Source: Clostridium drakei
GTDB lineage: Bacteria > Bacillota > Clostridia > Clostridiales > Clostridiaceae
DNA length: 64,000 bases
Direction: 5' to 3'
Assembly (NCBI RefSeq): GCF_000633595.2
Contig: NZ_JIBU02000023.1
Coordinates: 372,001 to 436,000 of the forward strand
The translations under genes and the position numbers were made by a program. A model generated the notes under the pieces. That model worked only from the letters and a program-made list of their open reading frames with translations. It did no database searches and was not told the origin of the DNA. Positions 39,178 to 47,623 of the stretch are shown in pieces (position 1 is the first letter of the stretch; every line of letters starts with the position of its first letter).

Positions 39178-39225
39178 GCTCATTGTGTACAACTTATTTT
39201 CATGCAATGAGCTTATATTTTTTTT
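39178..39225. terminator. Bidirectional terminator between glycosyltransferase and lipoprotein genes
   Basis: GCTCATTG pairs with CAATGAGC around a 19-base loop and is followed by TTATATTTTTTTT on the plus strand. It ends at the stop of the convergent lipoprotein gene. Confidence 0.75.
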
Positions 39226-39697
39226 AATTGAATATAAATTTACATAACGAATATAAGTTTAAAGATATAGGTACCTCTTTCATGTCTATATAATCCATGC
39301 CATAGTTGCCATCCCAAGGATAGATAGAAATAAATTTTTCATTATATACACTAATCACCATTTTCTCTTTATTAAACGTAAAAAATATTTTATATGCAGG
39401 TTTACTTGGTAAATCCTTAGGTTTTGCAATAAAATTATTTTTATTAAGTGATTTAAGCATATTTTTAAATATAAGCTTATTTTCAATGTCTATTTCCTTT
39501 TCTTTGCACAAATTTGTATCTAAAGCTATACATTTGTATGAAGTTTCTAATGTTAAATCTTTAGCTAACAAATTGGTATAATAAAAATTATTGGGTTTAT
39601 TTTTATTATACATAATATTGCTTAAATTATAATTGCATCCTACGAATATAATAGCTATAATAAATGACATACTTAAGTAAAGCCATATTTTTTTCAA
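39224..39697 (-). CDS. Small uncharacterised lipoprotein
   Basis: A 157-residue protein whose N-terminus has a hydrophobic segment ending in a lipobox-like IIFVGC, so it is probably lipid-anchored at Cys21. The remainder, NKNKPNNFYYTNLLAKDLTL and a C-terminal FNKEKMVISVYNEKFISI, resembles small clostridial lipoproteins of unknown function. The start is TTG 39697 after GAGGTGATAATA. It is monocistronic. Confidence 0.7.
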   Translation of the reverse strand: MKKIWLYLSMSFIIAIIFVGCNYNLSNIMYNKNKPNNFYYTNLLAKDLTLETSYKCIALDTNLCKEKEIDIENKLIFKNMLKSLNKNNFIAKPKDLPSKPAYKIFFTFNKEKMVISVYNEKFISIYPWDGNYGMDYIDMKEVPISLNLYSLCKFIFN

Positions 39698-39795
39698 TAT
39701 TATCACCTCTAGAATAAAATTATGTTATTAAATTAGTATTTATTACTATCATATTTATTGAAAATAAATTAATATAGGAGGCTTAAAATTTAAAT

Positions 39796-40626
39796 ATGAA
39801 ATATAAAATAATAGCATCAGATATGGATGGAACATTATTAAATGATAATAAAAATATATCAAATTATAATTTGGATATGATAAATAAGGCCACTTCCCTT
39901 GGAGTTAAATTTGTAATAGCTTCTGGAAGAGTACCTGCTACTTTAAAATTTTATGAAGAAACTATAGGAAAAAATCAACCTATAATTTGTGCTAATGGTG
40001 CTATAGTTCTTGATCACAACAAAAATATAATTTATTCAAACCCTATTTCTAAAAATAACCTAATAAAAATTATAGATATTTTAAGAGATTACAAAGATAC
40101 ATATTATCACTTTTATGATGGTGATGTTTTTTGTAGTGAACAATTTGAATATAGTGCAAGAAAATTTTATGATTTCAATAGAAAAGTAGAAAAAAAATAT
40201 AGAATGGAAATAAGGCTCTTAAAAGATGCTAAAGATTACATAATAAAAAGCAATTCAAATATAGATAAAATAGTAGTAATGGATGATGATATAAAATATT
40301 TAGAATATTTGAGACACAAAATAGATAATTTAGACAAAATTGAAACCACAAAATCTGAATTGAATAATGTAGAAATAATGGGCATAGGAAGCTCTAAAGG
40401 TAATGCATTAAGGCTTTTAGCTAAACATTACGAAATACCTGTAGATCAGTGTATAGCTATAGGAAATGATGAAAATGATATAAGTATGATAAATGCTGCT
40501 GGTATTGGTATATCTATGGTTAATGGAAAAGATTCATTAAAGCAACACGCAGATTATATAACAAAAAAAGATAATAATGATGGTGGTATTGGTGAAATAA
40601 TAGAAAAATTCATATTAAATATTTAA
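39796..40626 (+). CDS. Cof-type HAD phosphatase
   Basis: A 276-residue HAD hydrolase of the Cof/YidA type: motif I ASDMDGTLLNDNKN at residues 6-19, motif II region FVIASGRVP, motif III Lys in GSSKGNALRLLA and motif IV AIGNDENDISMI. It contains the large C2 cap domain. Substrates are sugar phosphates or flavin/PLP phosphates; a specific one is not identifiable. The start ATG follows GGAGGC. Confidence 0.92.
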   Translation: MKYKIIASDMDGTLLNDNKNISNYNLDMINKATSLGVKFVIASGRVPATLKFYEETIGKNQPIICANGAIVLDHNKNIIYSNPISKNNLIKIIDILRDYKDTYYHFYDGDVFCSEQFEYSARKFYDFNRKVEKKYRMEIRLLKDAKDYIIKSNSNIDKIVVMDDDIKYLEYLRHKIDNLDKIETTKSELNNVEIMGIGSSKGNALRLLAKHYEIPVDQCIAIGNDENDISMINAAGIGISMVNGKDSLKQHADYITKKDNNDGGIGEIIEKFILNI

Positions 40627-40627
40627 A

Positions 40628-40658
40628 AATAGTACAGTATCCTCTTGTACTATTTTTT
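40628..40658. terminator. Bidirectional terminator between HAD and ThrE genes
   Basis: AATAGTACA pairs perfectly with TGTACTATT and both outer flanks are A/T runs. It overlaps the stop of the convergent gene. Confidence 0.85.
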
Positions 40659-41102
40659 AGTCTTAGAAACATTTTGTTTACTAAACTTTGTCGTTATCTT
40701 CGCTATGGAAGATATAAAAAAAACTCCTACAGCTATTGTTCCTGCAATATACAAAGTTTGAAGACCTAATGTCAAAGATTCATTTGTGTTTCCCTGTACA
40801 GATTGAAACATAGTATTGTACATACCTCCACCAGGAACAAGAGGTATTATTGCACATATAATGAACGTAGTAACTGGTGTTTTTATAACTCTTGCCATAA
40901 TTTCACAATACGCTGCAGCTAATAGTGAAGCTATAAAAAAAGAAAAAATGTTAGAAATATGAAAATAGGAAGATGATATTAGATAAGTTGACCAACTTAA
41001 ACCTCCTCCTAAAGAAGCAAAAATTAAATTTTTCCCTTTTATATTAGATAAAACTCCAAAGCATAAAGTAGCTATTAAAGTATATAAAATATTAATCAAC
41101 AT
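40650..41102 (-). CDS. Threonine/serine exporter, C-terminal-type subunit (DUF3815)
   Basis: A 150-residue membrane protein with about five helices, including GGGLSWSTYLISS and the family motif PLVPGGGMYNTMF. This is the YjjB half of the split ThrE exporter; the partner gene lies two bases upstream. The pair exports threonine/serine in Corynebacterium as a fused protein; the substrate here may also be a dicarboxylate or other compound. Confidence 0.88.
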   Translation of the reverse strand: MLINILYTLIATLCFGVLSNIKGKNLIFASLGGGLSWSTYLISSSYFHISNIFSFFIASLLAAAYCEIMARVIKTPVTTFIICAIIPLVPGGGMYNTMFQSVQGNTNESLTLGLQTLYIAGTIAVGVFFISSIAKITTKFSKQNVSKTKK

Positions 41103-41104
41103 GC

Positions 41105-41872
41105 CTATATTCCTCCAAAATAATTAAACCACAGTTTAAGAATAACTCCTGTGCCTAATGCTATAGCTATAGCAATTAAAAAAGCTTCAATTGCTCTTGA
41201 AATACCTGATATTAAATCCCCTGCTATAGTATCTCTAATAGCATTAGTTATAGCAAGCCCTGGAACTAATAACATAATAGATCCTATTATAACTTTATCA
41301 GAGTTTGCAGCAATACCAAAATGTGTAGTAAATAATGCTATTAATGCAGTTAAAGCTCCATTTATAATATTTATAAAAAATTCATTAGTTTCCAGTGAGT
41401 TAAGTTTTTCAGTTGTTATCCTAATTAAACATCCTATTATAAAAGCCACTGAAAAATCTCTCATATTTCCACCATAGACTAAAGTAAAAAATGATGCCAC
41501 CATACCTGAAAATAATATATTTACCTTACTGTTATAAGGTTTCATAGAATCTATATTTTTCAACTTATCTTCTATGAATTCCAATGTATATCCTCTATTT
41601 TTTATATTACGAGATATATCATTTACCATAGATATTTTTTCTAAGTTTAAAGTTCTTTTCTTAATTCTTTTCACAATTGATAAAGTCTGTTGATATGGTT
41701 GATCAGCTGATGCCATTATAACAGTCAAGGTTACAAATGTATCTACTCCATTTATACCATAAACACTGCATATTCTTACTATTGTTTCCTCAACTCTATA
41801 AATTTCCGCTCCATTTTCTAGCATTATCTTACCAGCATAAGTTGCCACATTTAAAATCCTATTAACATCCAT
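41105..41872 (-). CDS. Threonine/serine exporter, N-terminal-type subunit (DUF1212)
   Basis: This 255-residue protein has an N-terminal soluble part (DVNRILNVATYAGKIMLENGAEIYRVEETI, typical of DUF1212/YjjP) and a C-terminal membrane region with five helices including the conserved LLVPGLAITNAIRDTIAGDLISG. The start is ATG 41872 after AAGGAG; ten further codons are open upstream. It is co-transcribed with the small subunit gene. Confidence 0.9.
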   Translation of the reverse strand: MDVNRILNVATYAGKIMLENGAEIYRVEETIVRICSVYGINGVDTFVTLTVIMASADQPYQQTLSIVKRIKKRTLNLEKISMVNDISRNIKNRGYTLEFIEDKLKNIDSMKPYNSKVNILFSGMVASFFTLVYGGNMRDFSVAFIIGCLIRITTEKLNSLETNEFFINIINGALTALIALFTTHFGIAANSDKVIIGSIMLLVPGLAITNAIRDTIAGDLISGISRAIEAFLIAIAIALGTGVILKLWFNYFGGI

Positions 41873-42006
41873 AATATATATGCTCCTTGATATAAATAAC
41901 AAATCAATTTTATCCCCATATTCATAGCGTTATTATATCATATAAAATAAACATAACAAATTAATAATTTTCATAAATATTAACAGAAATTTAATGAAAT
42001 AATATG

Positions 42007-42035
42007 TTGCCAAAATGTAAAAATAAACTTATAAT
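42007..42035 (+). promoter_or_regulatory. Predicted promoter of glyA
   Basis: TTGCCA and TATAAT are separated by 17 bp, leaving a leader of about 105 nt before the glyA start. No known riboswitch signature was seen in it. Confidence 0.65.
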
Positions 42036-42145
42036 TTTTATAATACTTTCTTAAATTTTTTTTAAAGAATGGGGTTATTTATTATCTAATTTTAAATAAA
42101 TATCATAAAAATTATGACAAATCAATTATTAAGGGGGCAAACAAA

Positions 42146-43381
42146 ATGAATTTTAAAGAATTAGAAAGAACAGACAAAGCGGTTTTCGATGTTATTCAAA
42201 AAGAAGAAGATAGACAAGAAAAAGGTATAGAACTTATAGCTTCAGAAAACTTCACTAGCAAATCTGTTATGGAAGCTATGGGATCTTTTTTAACTAATAA
42301 ATACGCAGAAGGATTACCTGGAAAGAGATATTATGGAGGATGCCATGTTGTAGACATCGTAGAAGATTTAGCAAGAGAAAGAATGAAAAAATTATTTAAT
42401 GCAGAATATGCTAATGTTCAGCCTCATTCAGGTTCTCAAGCTAATATGGCTGTTTATATGAGTGTATTGGAACCTGGAGATACAGTACTTGGTATGGACT
42501 TAACTCATGGCGGACATTTAACTCATGGTAGTAAAGCTAGTTTTTCAGGCAAACTTTATAACTTTATATCTTATGGAGTAAATGAAAAAACTGAAAGAAT
42601 AGATTATGATGAACTTAGAGATTTGGCACTAAAAAATAAACCTAAAATGATAGTCTCTGGTGCTAGTGCATATCCAAGAGAAATAGACTTTAAGAAAATA
42701 AAGGATATATGTGATGAAGTAGGCGCTTATATGATGGTAGATATGGCTCATATAGCAGGTATAATAGCTGCTGGAAAACATATGTCTCCAGTACCATATG
42801 CAGATTTTGTAACTACTACAACTCATAAAACTTTAAGAGGACCAAGAGGTGGAGCTATACTTTGCAAAGAAAAATATGCAAAAGCAATAGATAAAACAGT
42901 TTTCCCTGGAGTTCAAAGCGGACCTTTAATGCACATAATAGCTGCTAAAGCAGTATGTTTCGGAGAAGCTCTTAAAGATGATTACAAAACATACATAGAC
43001 CAAGTATTAAAAAATTGTAAAGTTCTTGGTGATGAACTTATAAAATACGGATTTAGATTAGTTACTGGTGGAACAGACAATCATTTAATTTTAATAGATC
43101 TAACAAATAAAAATATAAATGGAAAAGATGCTGAAAAATTGTTAGATGATGCTGGAATTACAGTTAATAAAAACACTATACCTTTTGAAAAACTAAGTCC
43201 TTTTGTAACTAGTGGGTTAAGACTAGGAACACCTGCTGTGACTACAAGAGGCTTTAAAGAAGAAGAAATGAAGAAAATTGCTTATTTCATAAATTATGTA
43301 ATAGAAAATAGAGATAAAGATTTAAGTGAAATAAGAAATCAAGTATATGATTTATGTGCTAAATATCCTATTTATAAATAA
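42146..43381 (+). CDS. glyA: Serine hydroxymethyltransferase
   Basis: The 411-residue PLP enzyme has [19 protein letters not shown], the [11 protein letters not shown] substrate loop, [14 protein letters not shown] and the PLP lysine in [14 protein letters not shown]. It interconverts serine and glycine with tetrahydrofolate, feeding one-carbon metabolism. The start ATG follows GGGGGC. Single gene with its own promoter and a strong terminator. Confidence 0.98.
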   Translation: MNFKELERTDKAVFDVIQKEEDRQEKGIELIASENFTSKSVMEAMGSFLTNKYAEGLPGKRYYGGCHVVDIVEDLARERMKKLFNAEYANVQPHSGSQANMAVYMSVLEPGDTVLGMDLTHGGHLTHGSKASFSGKLYNFISYGVNEKTERIDYDELRDLALKNKPKMIVSGASAYPREIDFKKIKDICDEVGAYMMVDMAHIAGIIAAGKHMSPVPYADFVTTTTHKTLRGPRGGAILCKEKYAKAIDKTVFPGVQSGPLMHIIAAKAVCFGEALKDDYKTYIDQVLKNCKVLGDELIKYGFRLVTGGTDNHLILIDLTNKNINGKDAEKLLDDAGITVNKNTIPFEKLSPFVTSGLRLGTPAVTTRGFKEEEMKKIAYFINYVIENRDKDLSEIRNQVYDLCAKYPIYK

Positions 43382-43419
43382 AACTTAAATTATACTTTTA
43401 ACTAAAATTCAAAATAGAA

Positions 43420-43468
43420 ACAGTAGAATTAACAAATATTTGGATGATTCTACTGTTTTTTGTTTTTT
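43420..43468 (+). terminator. Terminator of glyA
   Basis: ACAGTAGAAT and ATTCTACTGT form a 10-bp stem followed by a long T-run on the plus strand. Confidence 0.9.
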
Positions 43469-43536
43469 TTAAAACAAGAAATATTTCCTCAATAATTACA
43501 TATAATTTACTAACCAAAAAAATAAGGAGGAACTCT

Positions 43537-43782
43537 ATGATTAAAAAAGGTAGTTTAATAGAAATTGAAGAGGTAAGTTATAGTGCAAACTACCCAAATG
43601 CTAAAGTTTTTATACGTGGAAACTGCTTAAGTAATTGTAATATAGGAGAAATAGTAAATATAAAGACCATTACTGGTCATATTATGAGTGGTATTGTATC
43701 CAAATGCAAATTTCTTTATTATAATGATAAAAAAAATAGAAAACATTTTAAAGAAATACTTTTAATAAATTTAAAAAAGTAA
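43537..43782 (+). CDS. Small OrtA-like protein
   Basis: An 81-residue protein beginning MIKKGSLIEIEEVSYSANYP, with GEIVNIKTITGHIMSGIVS. The second half resembles the GDEV-IKTITGR-V-GTL core of OrtA, the small subunit of 2-amino-4-oxopentanoate thiolase, but the conserved C-terminal part of OrtA is absent and OrtB is not adjacent. It may be a divergent, stand-alone relative. The start is ATG 43537 after AAGGAGG; the open frame begins inside the glyA terminator, which is not coding. Confidence 0.6.
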   Translation: MIKKGSLIEIEEVSYSANYPNAKVFIRGNCLSNCNIGEIVNIKTITGHIMSGIVSKCKFLYYNDKKNRKHFKEILLINLKK

Positions 43783-44138
43783 TAATTATCTTAATGTTAT
43801 TTAGTGGACAAGATGCACTTTATAGAGTAAAATCTGTTATAATTATATAGTCAAATAAACTTTAATGTTGCTCAGTAGTACTTATTGTCAACTTCAATAT
43901 ACTGCTGAGTAAAACTTTAATTACATAAATATCCTTATTAACATAACTTATGTTGTATATACTTTATTTAAAAAATTAAGAAATTTTTAATGATTTTTTT
44001 CACAAATAATTAATATATTTCATGTATAATTTTAAATATAGTTTTGTTTGACTTAGATGAATGTATTTAGGAGTATACAAACCTCTAAAAAGCTATAGAT
44101 GAAACTCCTTTTTAATCTTAGAAGGGCGTGATAAAAAT
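43783..44138. other. Gene-free stretch before the PAP2 gene
   Basis: No gene is seen in 356 bp. GCTCAGTAGT (43870-43879) pairs with ACTGCTGAGT (43901-43910) through 10 bp, two of them G-T on the plus strand. Further on, AGGAGT (44069-44074) pairs with ACTCCT (44104-44109) and is followed by TTTTT, a terminator-like element 30 bp before the PAP2 start. Confidence 0.5.
44069..44113 (+). promoter_or_regulatory. Terminator-like leader hairpin of the PAP2 gene
   Basis: A 6-bp stem AGGAGT/ACTCCT with a 29-base loop followed by TTTTT lies inside the leader, so it may attenuate the gene. It matches no riboswitch class I recognise. Confidence 0.4.
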
Positions 44139-44792
44139 ATGAAATTATTGAAAAAAAACTTAATTCCTTTAACTTTAATGTTATTAATTCCAATAGAAAC
44201 TATTATTTATGGAGTTCTTAATAATTCTTTAAGAGGAGTACACTATCTTGTAACCCCTATAGACAATTTTATACCTTTTCTAAAAATATTTGTTATACCT
44301 TATTTGTTGTATTATCCATTTATAGGATTTACCTTGATATACTTATGTTTTTATTATAGAAAAGTTTACTACAAAACTATATGCAGCTTACTTTTAGGTA
44401 TGCTTATATGCTATCTCGTATATTTTATATTTCAAACTGCTACACCAAGGCCCGAATTGCAAGGAAATGACTTTTTTACAAATATTGCAAGATTTATATA
44501 TGGTAAAGACAACCCTTTTAATTGTTTTCCAAGTATACACGTTTTAACTAGTTATCTTATGATTAAAGGTATCATGAAAAGTGGAGAAAAAAATTTATTA
44601 ATTAAAGCTTGTATATGGTTAGTAGGTTTATCAATAATACTATCAACTCAATTTATTAAACAACATGTAATTTTAGATTTAATTTCTGGTATAATGCTAG
44701 CTAATGTTATTTATAGAATGGTAGATAATTTCAATTTAGAAATATTCCCTCTATGGATAAGAAAATTATATTCTTTAGATACAACCAAATAA
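44139..44792 (+). CDS. PAP2-superfamily membrane phosphatase
   Basis: A 217-residue membrane protein with about six helices. The catalytic motifs are TATPRPEL near residue 105 (the RP motif), FNCFPSIHVLTSY near 127 (PSxH) and STQFIKQHVILDLISG near 168 (SxxxxxHxxxD). This is the Aur1-like branch of PAP2, acting on lipid phosphates or transferring head groups. The start ATG follows GAAGGGCGTG. Single gene. Confidence 0.88.
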   Translation: MKLLKKNLIPLTLMLLIPIETIIYGVLNNSLRGVHYLVTPIDNFIPFLKIFVIPYLLYYPFIGFTLIYLCFYYRKVYYKTICSLLLGMLICYLVYFIFQTATPRPELQGNDFFTNIARFIYGKDNPFNCFPSIHVLTSYLMIKGIMKSGEKNLLIKACIWLVGLSIILSTQFIKQHVILDLISGIMLANVIYRMVDNFNLEIFPLWIRKLYSLDTTK

Positions 44793-44826
44793 AAAATATT
44801 CACTAAAACATAATTTAGGAACAATT

Positions 44827-44878
44827 AAGAATTTAGTTTTTTATAAATTAAATAAAATCTATAAAAAACTAAATTCTT
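44827..44878. terminator. Long bidirectional terminator after the PAP2 gene
   Basis: Nineteen paired bases (arms beginning AAGAATTTAG and ending CTAAATTCTT) close a 14-base loop 35 bp past the PAP2 stop. Confidence 0.85.
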
Positions 44879-44900
44879 ATATTTTATTCTAACCAAAATA

Positions 44901-44938
44901 AAAAAATCCTCAGAATGAAATTTAGCCTTACTGAGAAT
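44901..44938 (-). terminator. Terminator after the small membrane protein gene
   Basis: On the minus strand CTCAG and CTGAG pair around a 17-base loop and are followed by GATTTTTTTATTTT. It supports that the small upstream gene is transcribed. Confidence 0.6.
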
Positions 44939-44981
44939 TTATGTTATTTTTACAAATTAATATTTATAATAAATTTATTTT

Positions 44982-45161
44982 TTATATTATAATTATAAAT
45001 ACTATTAACTCTGTAATCATAGGAAGAATAGCACATGTAAAAACAAATTCTACTAGTTTTTTACTTTCTTTTATTATAGAATAATCCAACATTTTAATAG
45101 ATTCTTTTGAATTTACTCTTTCATTGTTTTTTGATAGATTTTCAAAATTCGAATTCATCAT
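44982..45161 (-). CDS. Small single-pass membrane protein
   Basis: A 59-residue protein starting MMNSNFENLSKNNERVNSKE with one hydrophobic segment, FVFTCAILPMITELIVFIII, at its C-terminus. The start ATG is six bases after GGAGGTG, and a terminator follows the stop, so it is probably real. No homology is recognised; a holin-like or leader-peptide role next to the amidase gene can only be guessed. Confidence 0.55.
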   Translation of the reverse strand: MMNSNFENLSKNNERVNSKESIKMLDYSIIKESKKLVEFVFTCAILPMITELIVFIIII

Positions 45162-45409
45162 TAATAACACCTCCACATCATAATTTCATACTTAAACCAA
45201 AGTAATTAAATTAGATCTGTGTATGAATTACATGCTTATACGGTATTTCTATTTTAATGAAAACTCATAAATGAATTTTAAACAATGACTTCTTATTTAA
45301 TATCATTATATGCTTTTTGTATACATTTTGATATGAATTATTTGTAATTATAGCCTCAAACCTTACATTATTTACACTCTAAGCATACTTCTTTTTACTC
45401 TCTCAACTA

Positions 45410-46354
45410 TTATTTTAAAACTTTATCCCAATCCTTTTCTCTTATTACTCCATCTGCTCCTTGAGCACTCCATATTCCAGCTTTAACTTGCCATTCCTTA
45501 ACTTTTTGCACTGTATTAGAATCCCATAACTCATCTTTAGGTGCTATTCCAATATACCATTTTACAAATTTAATAAGTATAGGATTGAAAGGCCATCCTG
45601 CTCCTATAGTTGGTTTCTTAATTATTGTATTCAATGCATTAACAAGAGTATCATCTATACTATTTCCACCAGGTAGATCAACTATATATCTAAACTGAGT
45701 TATAGCTTGTTTAGTTTTATTATCTAGTTTTCCAGTGACACTATTTTCTCCTGATTCAAGGCAGCTAACTCTCTGCAAATCATGCTGAACAGATTTAATA
45801 AAATCAGAACTCATATTGCCATCTAAAACTTGTTGTCCTGTGAGTCCATAAACTATTGCATTAGCTATGGCATCTGACCCTAACTGACTATATAAATCTG
45901 CATCACTTTTAGTATCCACAAAACATATTTCTATTAATATCGCAACTGGTTTACTGTGCTTTATTACATACAAACCACTGCCATCTTTAACACCTCTATT
46001 GATAAAACCTAAAGATATTAGTGAATTTAATACGCTGCTAGCTAAATTATACCCTAAAGAACTCATAGCAAAAACTTCACTACCTTTTCCTCCACCAGAG
46101 TTTAAGTGTATTGAAACTAAATAATCTGCACTAACAGAACTATCGCATCTTTGCTGTAGACTATCTGTAACACTTGAAGCAGTTGAAGGTCTTACATTCC
46201 ATGCTTCATACCCTAATGATTTCAACTTGGATATAACTCTATTTCCTATATCTAAAGCGCAATCCTGTTCAAATAGATAACCAACTTCGCCGCCATCTCC
46301 ACCTAAGCTCCCATTTACATCTCCATGTCCAGGATCTATTGCAAATTTACTCAT
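45410..46354 (-). CDS. N-acetylmuramoyl-L-alanine amidase, endolysin-like
   Basis: A 314-residue Amidase_3 enzyme: zinc ligands in AIDPGHGD near residue 8, a Glu in GGEVGYLFEQD, SADYLVSIHLNSGG near 80 and the catalytic Glu in ILIEICFVDT near 140. Residues about 180-314 hold two peptidoglycan-binding-like modules (SSDFIKSVQHDLQRVSC and NPILIKFVKWYIGI). There is no signal peptide, as in phage endolysins and in lysins released by holins. The start ATG follows AGGAGGTG. No other phage lysis genes were recognised, so it may be a domesticated lysin. Confidence 0.85.
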   Translation of the reverse strand: MSKFAIDPGHGDVNGSLGGDGGEVGYLFEQDCALDIGNRVISKLKSLGYEAWNVRPSTASSVTDSLQQRCDSSVSADYLVSIHLNSGGGKGSEVFAMSSLGYNLASSVLNSLISLGFINRGVKDGSGLYVIKHSKPVAILIEICFVDTKSDADLYSQLGSDAIANAIVYGLTGQQVLDGNMSSDFIKSVQHDLQRVSCLESGENSVTGKLDNKTKQAITQFRYIVDLPGGNSIDDTLVNALNTIIKKPTIGAGWPFNPILIKFVKWYIGIAPKDELWDSNTVQKVKEWQVKAGIWSAQGADGVIREKDWDKVLK

Positions 46355-46430
46355 AAAAATTCACCTCCTGATTAATGTATATGTTGTAAAATTTAAAATG
46401 TTATTATTTAATTCAGCCCTCAAAAAAATT

Positions 46431-46478
46431 AAGCATAATTATAAAGGGAGGTATATGCCTCCCTTTATAATTATGCTT
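46431..46478 (-). terminator. 21-bp perfect palindrome with minus-strand T-tract
   Basis: Arms 46431-46451 and 46458-46478 (AAGCATAATTATAAAGGGAG plus one base, and complement) close a six-base loop. On the minus strand it is followed by AATTTTTTTGAG, so it reads as a terminator for something transcribed from upstream of the amidase gene, although no gene is recognised there. Confidence 0.7.
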
Positions 46479-46810
46479 ATTCCAGCAAAACTTCTAATTT
46501 ATAACTCCAAAATACCGTTACTTTAATTTTGACACCTATCCTTACGATAGGTGGGTGCTTTCACAAATATTTCTTTGAATATGCCAACATCTATTGGACT
46601 TATAGCTCAAATACATATTTAAATATTAAGCTCCCGTTCAAATGCTGTAGGTTCAAAATTAAAGCTTACAAATATTCCAGAAAAATCACCTTAGTTAGTT
46701 TCCTATATGAAAACCTTTTAATATCTTATTTACTTTTATTATATCAAATAATTATAGAAATGCAACAGTACTTTTGTATAAAAATCAATAAATATTTTAT
46801 GTAAATTGTA
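46479..46810. other. Gene-free structured remnant
   Basis: No convincing gene. An 8-bp hairpin CACCTATC/GATAGGTG lies at about 46533-46553, and minus-strand frames hold short broken peptide pieces such as PIDVGIFKEIFVKAPTYRKD with stops. The combination with the adjoining long palindrome resembles the end of an IS200/IS605-type element, but no transposase or TnpB motif can be read. Confidence 0.35.
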
Positions 46811-46826
46811 GTAAAGTTAACTTTAC
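46811..46826. promoter_or_regulatory. Operator palindrome copy 1
   Basis: GTAAAGTTAACTTTAC is a perfect 16-bp palindrome, 138 bp before the HTH gene start. Two more copies follow. Confidence 0.6.
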
Positions 46827-46854
46827 ATTTATAATATTTATGTGTATAATTAAT

Positions 46855-46870
46855 GTAAAGCTAACTTAAC
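46855..46870. promoter_or_regulatory. Operator palindrome copy 2 (imperfect)
   Basis: GTAAAGCTAACTTAAC is a variant of the palindrome with centre 44 bp after copy 1. Confidence 0.55.
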
Positions 46871-46915
46871 ATTAAAATATGTTTTCAATATAATTAAGTT
46901 ATATTTTCCAACTGA

Positions 46916-46933
46916 TGTAAAGTTAACTTTACA
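46916..46933. promoter_or_regulatory. Operator palindrome copy 3 next to the ribosome site
   Basis: TGTAAAGTTAACTTTACA, a perfect 18-bp palindrome ending three bases before GGAGG of the HTH gene, so binding there would block transcription of the regulator's own mRNA. Confidence 0.65.
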
Positions 46934-46948
46934 CGGAGGTGATAATCT

Positions 46949-47152
46949 TTGAAAAACAAAATAAAGCAGCTAAGAGAAAACTTTAACCTTACACAACAAG
47001 ATCTAGCTGAAAAAGTTGATGTATCTAGACAAACAATTATTTCTTTAGAAAATGAAAAGTATAATCCCTCTATTTTACTTGCTTACAAAATAGCTAAAAC
47101 TTTTAATTTATCCATTGAAAAAATATTTATATTTGAAGAGGAGGAATTTTAA
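46949..47152 (+). CDS. YgzD-type HTH regulator (XRE family)
   Basis: A 67-residue Cro/CI-type HTH protein: KNKIKQLRENFNLTQQDLAE then DVSRQTIISLENEKYNPSI, the pattern of small regulators paired with a membrane protein. The start is TTG, eight bases after GGAGGTGATAATCT. Three GTAAAG-type palindromes upstream are likely its own operators. The membrane protein gene begins right after its stop, so the two form a unit. Confidence 0.9.
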   Translation: MKNKIKQLRENFNLTQQDLAEKVDVSRQTIISLENEKYNPSILLAYKIAKTFNLSIEKIFIFEEEEF

Positions 47153-47563
47153 ATGGATGTCAATAAAGAAATAAAAAAAAGTATATTTTACTATACTATT
47201 ATGGCTCTTATCGGTCTTATAGCATTATTTGTAGGATATGTTTTAAATTTTCAAAAGCATGCTATGTCTGGTATAGCAATTGGCTTCACCCCTGTAGGAA
47301 TAATTGGTATTTTGATTTACACCTTTGGAAAGAATAAACCTAAATTGATCAAAAGTGTAAAAGCAGAAAATGAAGAAAGAAACATTTTTATACGCAACAA
47401 AACTGGTTATAGAGCTTTCTGGATAACCTATTGGTACGTTTTTATTGTTACTATGGGAACTGACTTCCTAAATATATCTGCAAGTAATTTATCTATAGCT
47501 ACCTTAATTTTTATGCCTATAGTATATTTTATTACTATGATTGTGTATCATCATAAGTATTAA
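47153..47563 (+). CDS. DUF2178-like four-helix membrane protein
   Basis: The 136-residue protein has about four membrane helices with a cytoplasmic loop ENEERNIFIRNKTGYRAFWITYW after the second helix, the hallmark of the DUF2178/DUF3796-like proteins that accompany small XRE regulators. It may sense a membrane state and control the regulator. The start ATG follows GAGGAGG with one base between the genes. Confidence 0.8.
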   Translation: MDVNKEIKKSIFYYTIMALIGLIALFVGYVLNFQKHAMSGIAIGFTPVGIIGILIYTFGKNKPKLIKSVKAENEERNIFIRNKTGYRAFWITYWYVFIVTMGTDFLNISASNLSIATLIFMPIVYFITMIVYHHKY

Positions 47564-47579
47564 ATTGTAACAATATAAA

Positions 47580-47612
47580 ATCCTGTACTCAAAATATGAG
47601 TACAGGGTTTCT
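47580..47612. terminator. Bidirectional terminator between the HTH module and the spore protein gene
   Basis: CCTGTACTC pairs with GAGTACAGG around a seven-base loop and T residues follow on the plus strand. It separates convergent genes. Confidence 0.85.
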
Positions 47613-47623
47613 TTTATCCTATA

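Noticed and set aside
43444-43536. Upstream extension of the small OrtA-like gene
   Set aside because: It would start inside the glyA terminator; a strong AAGGAGG site precedes the ATG at 43537.
46529-46804. Plus-strand open frame of 91 codons
   Set aside because: No ribosome site, strange composition rich in Tyr/Leu/Ile, and it lies over a structured remnant.
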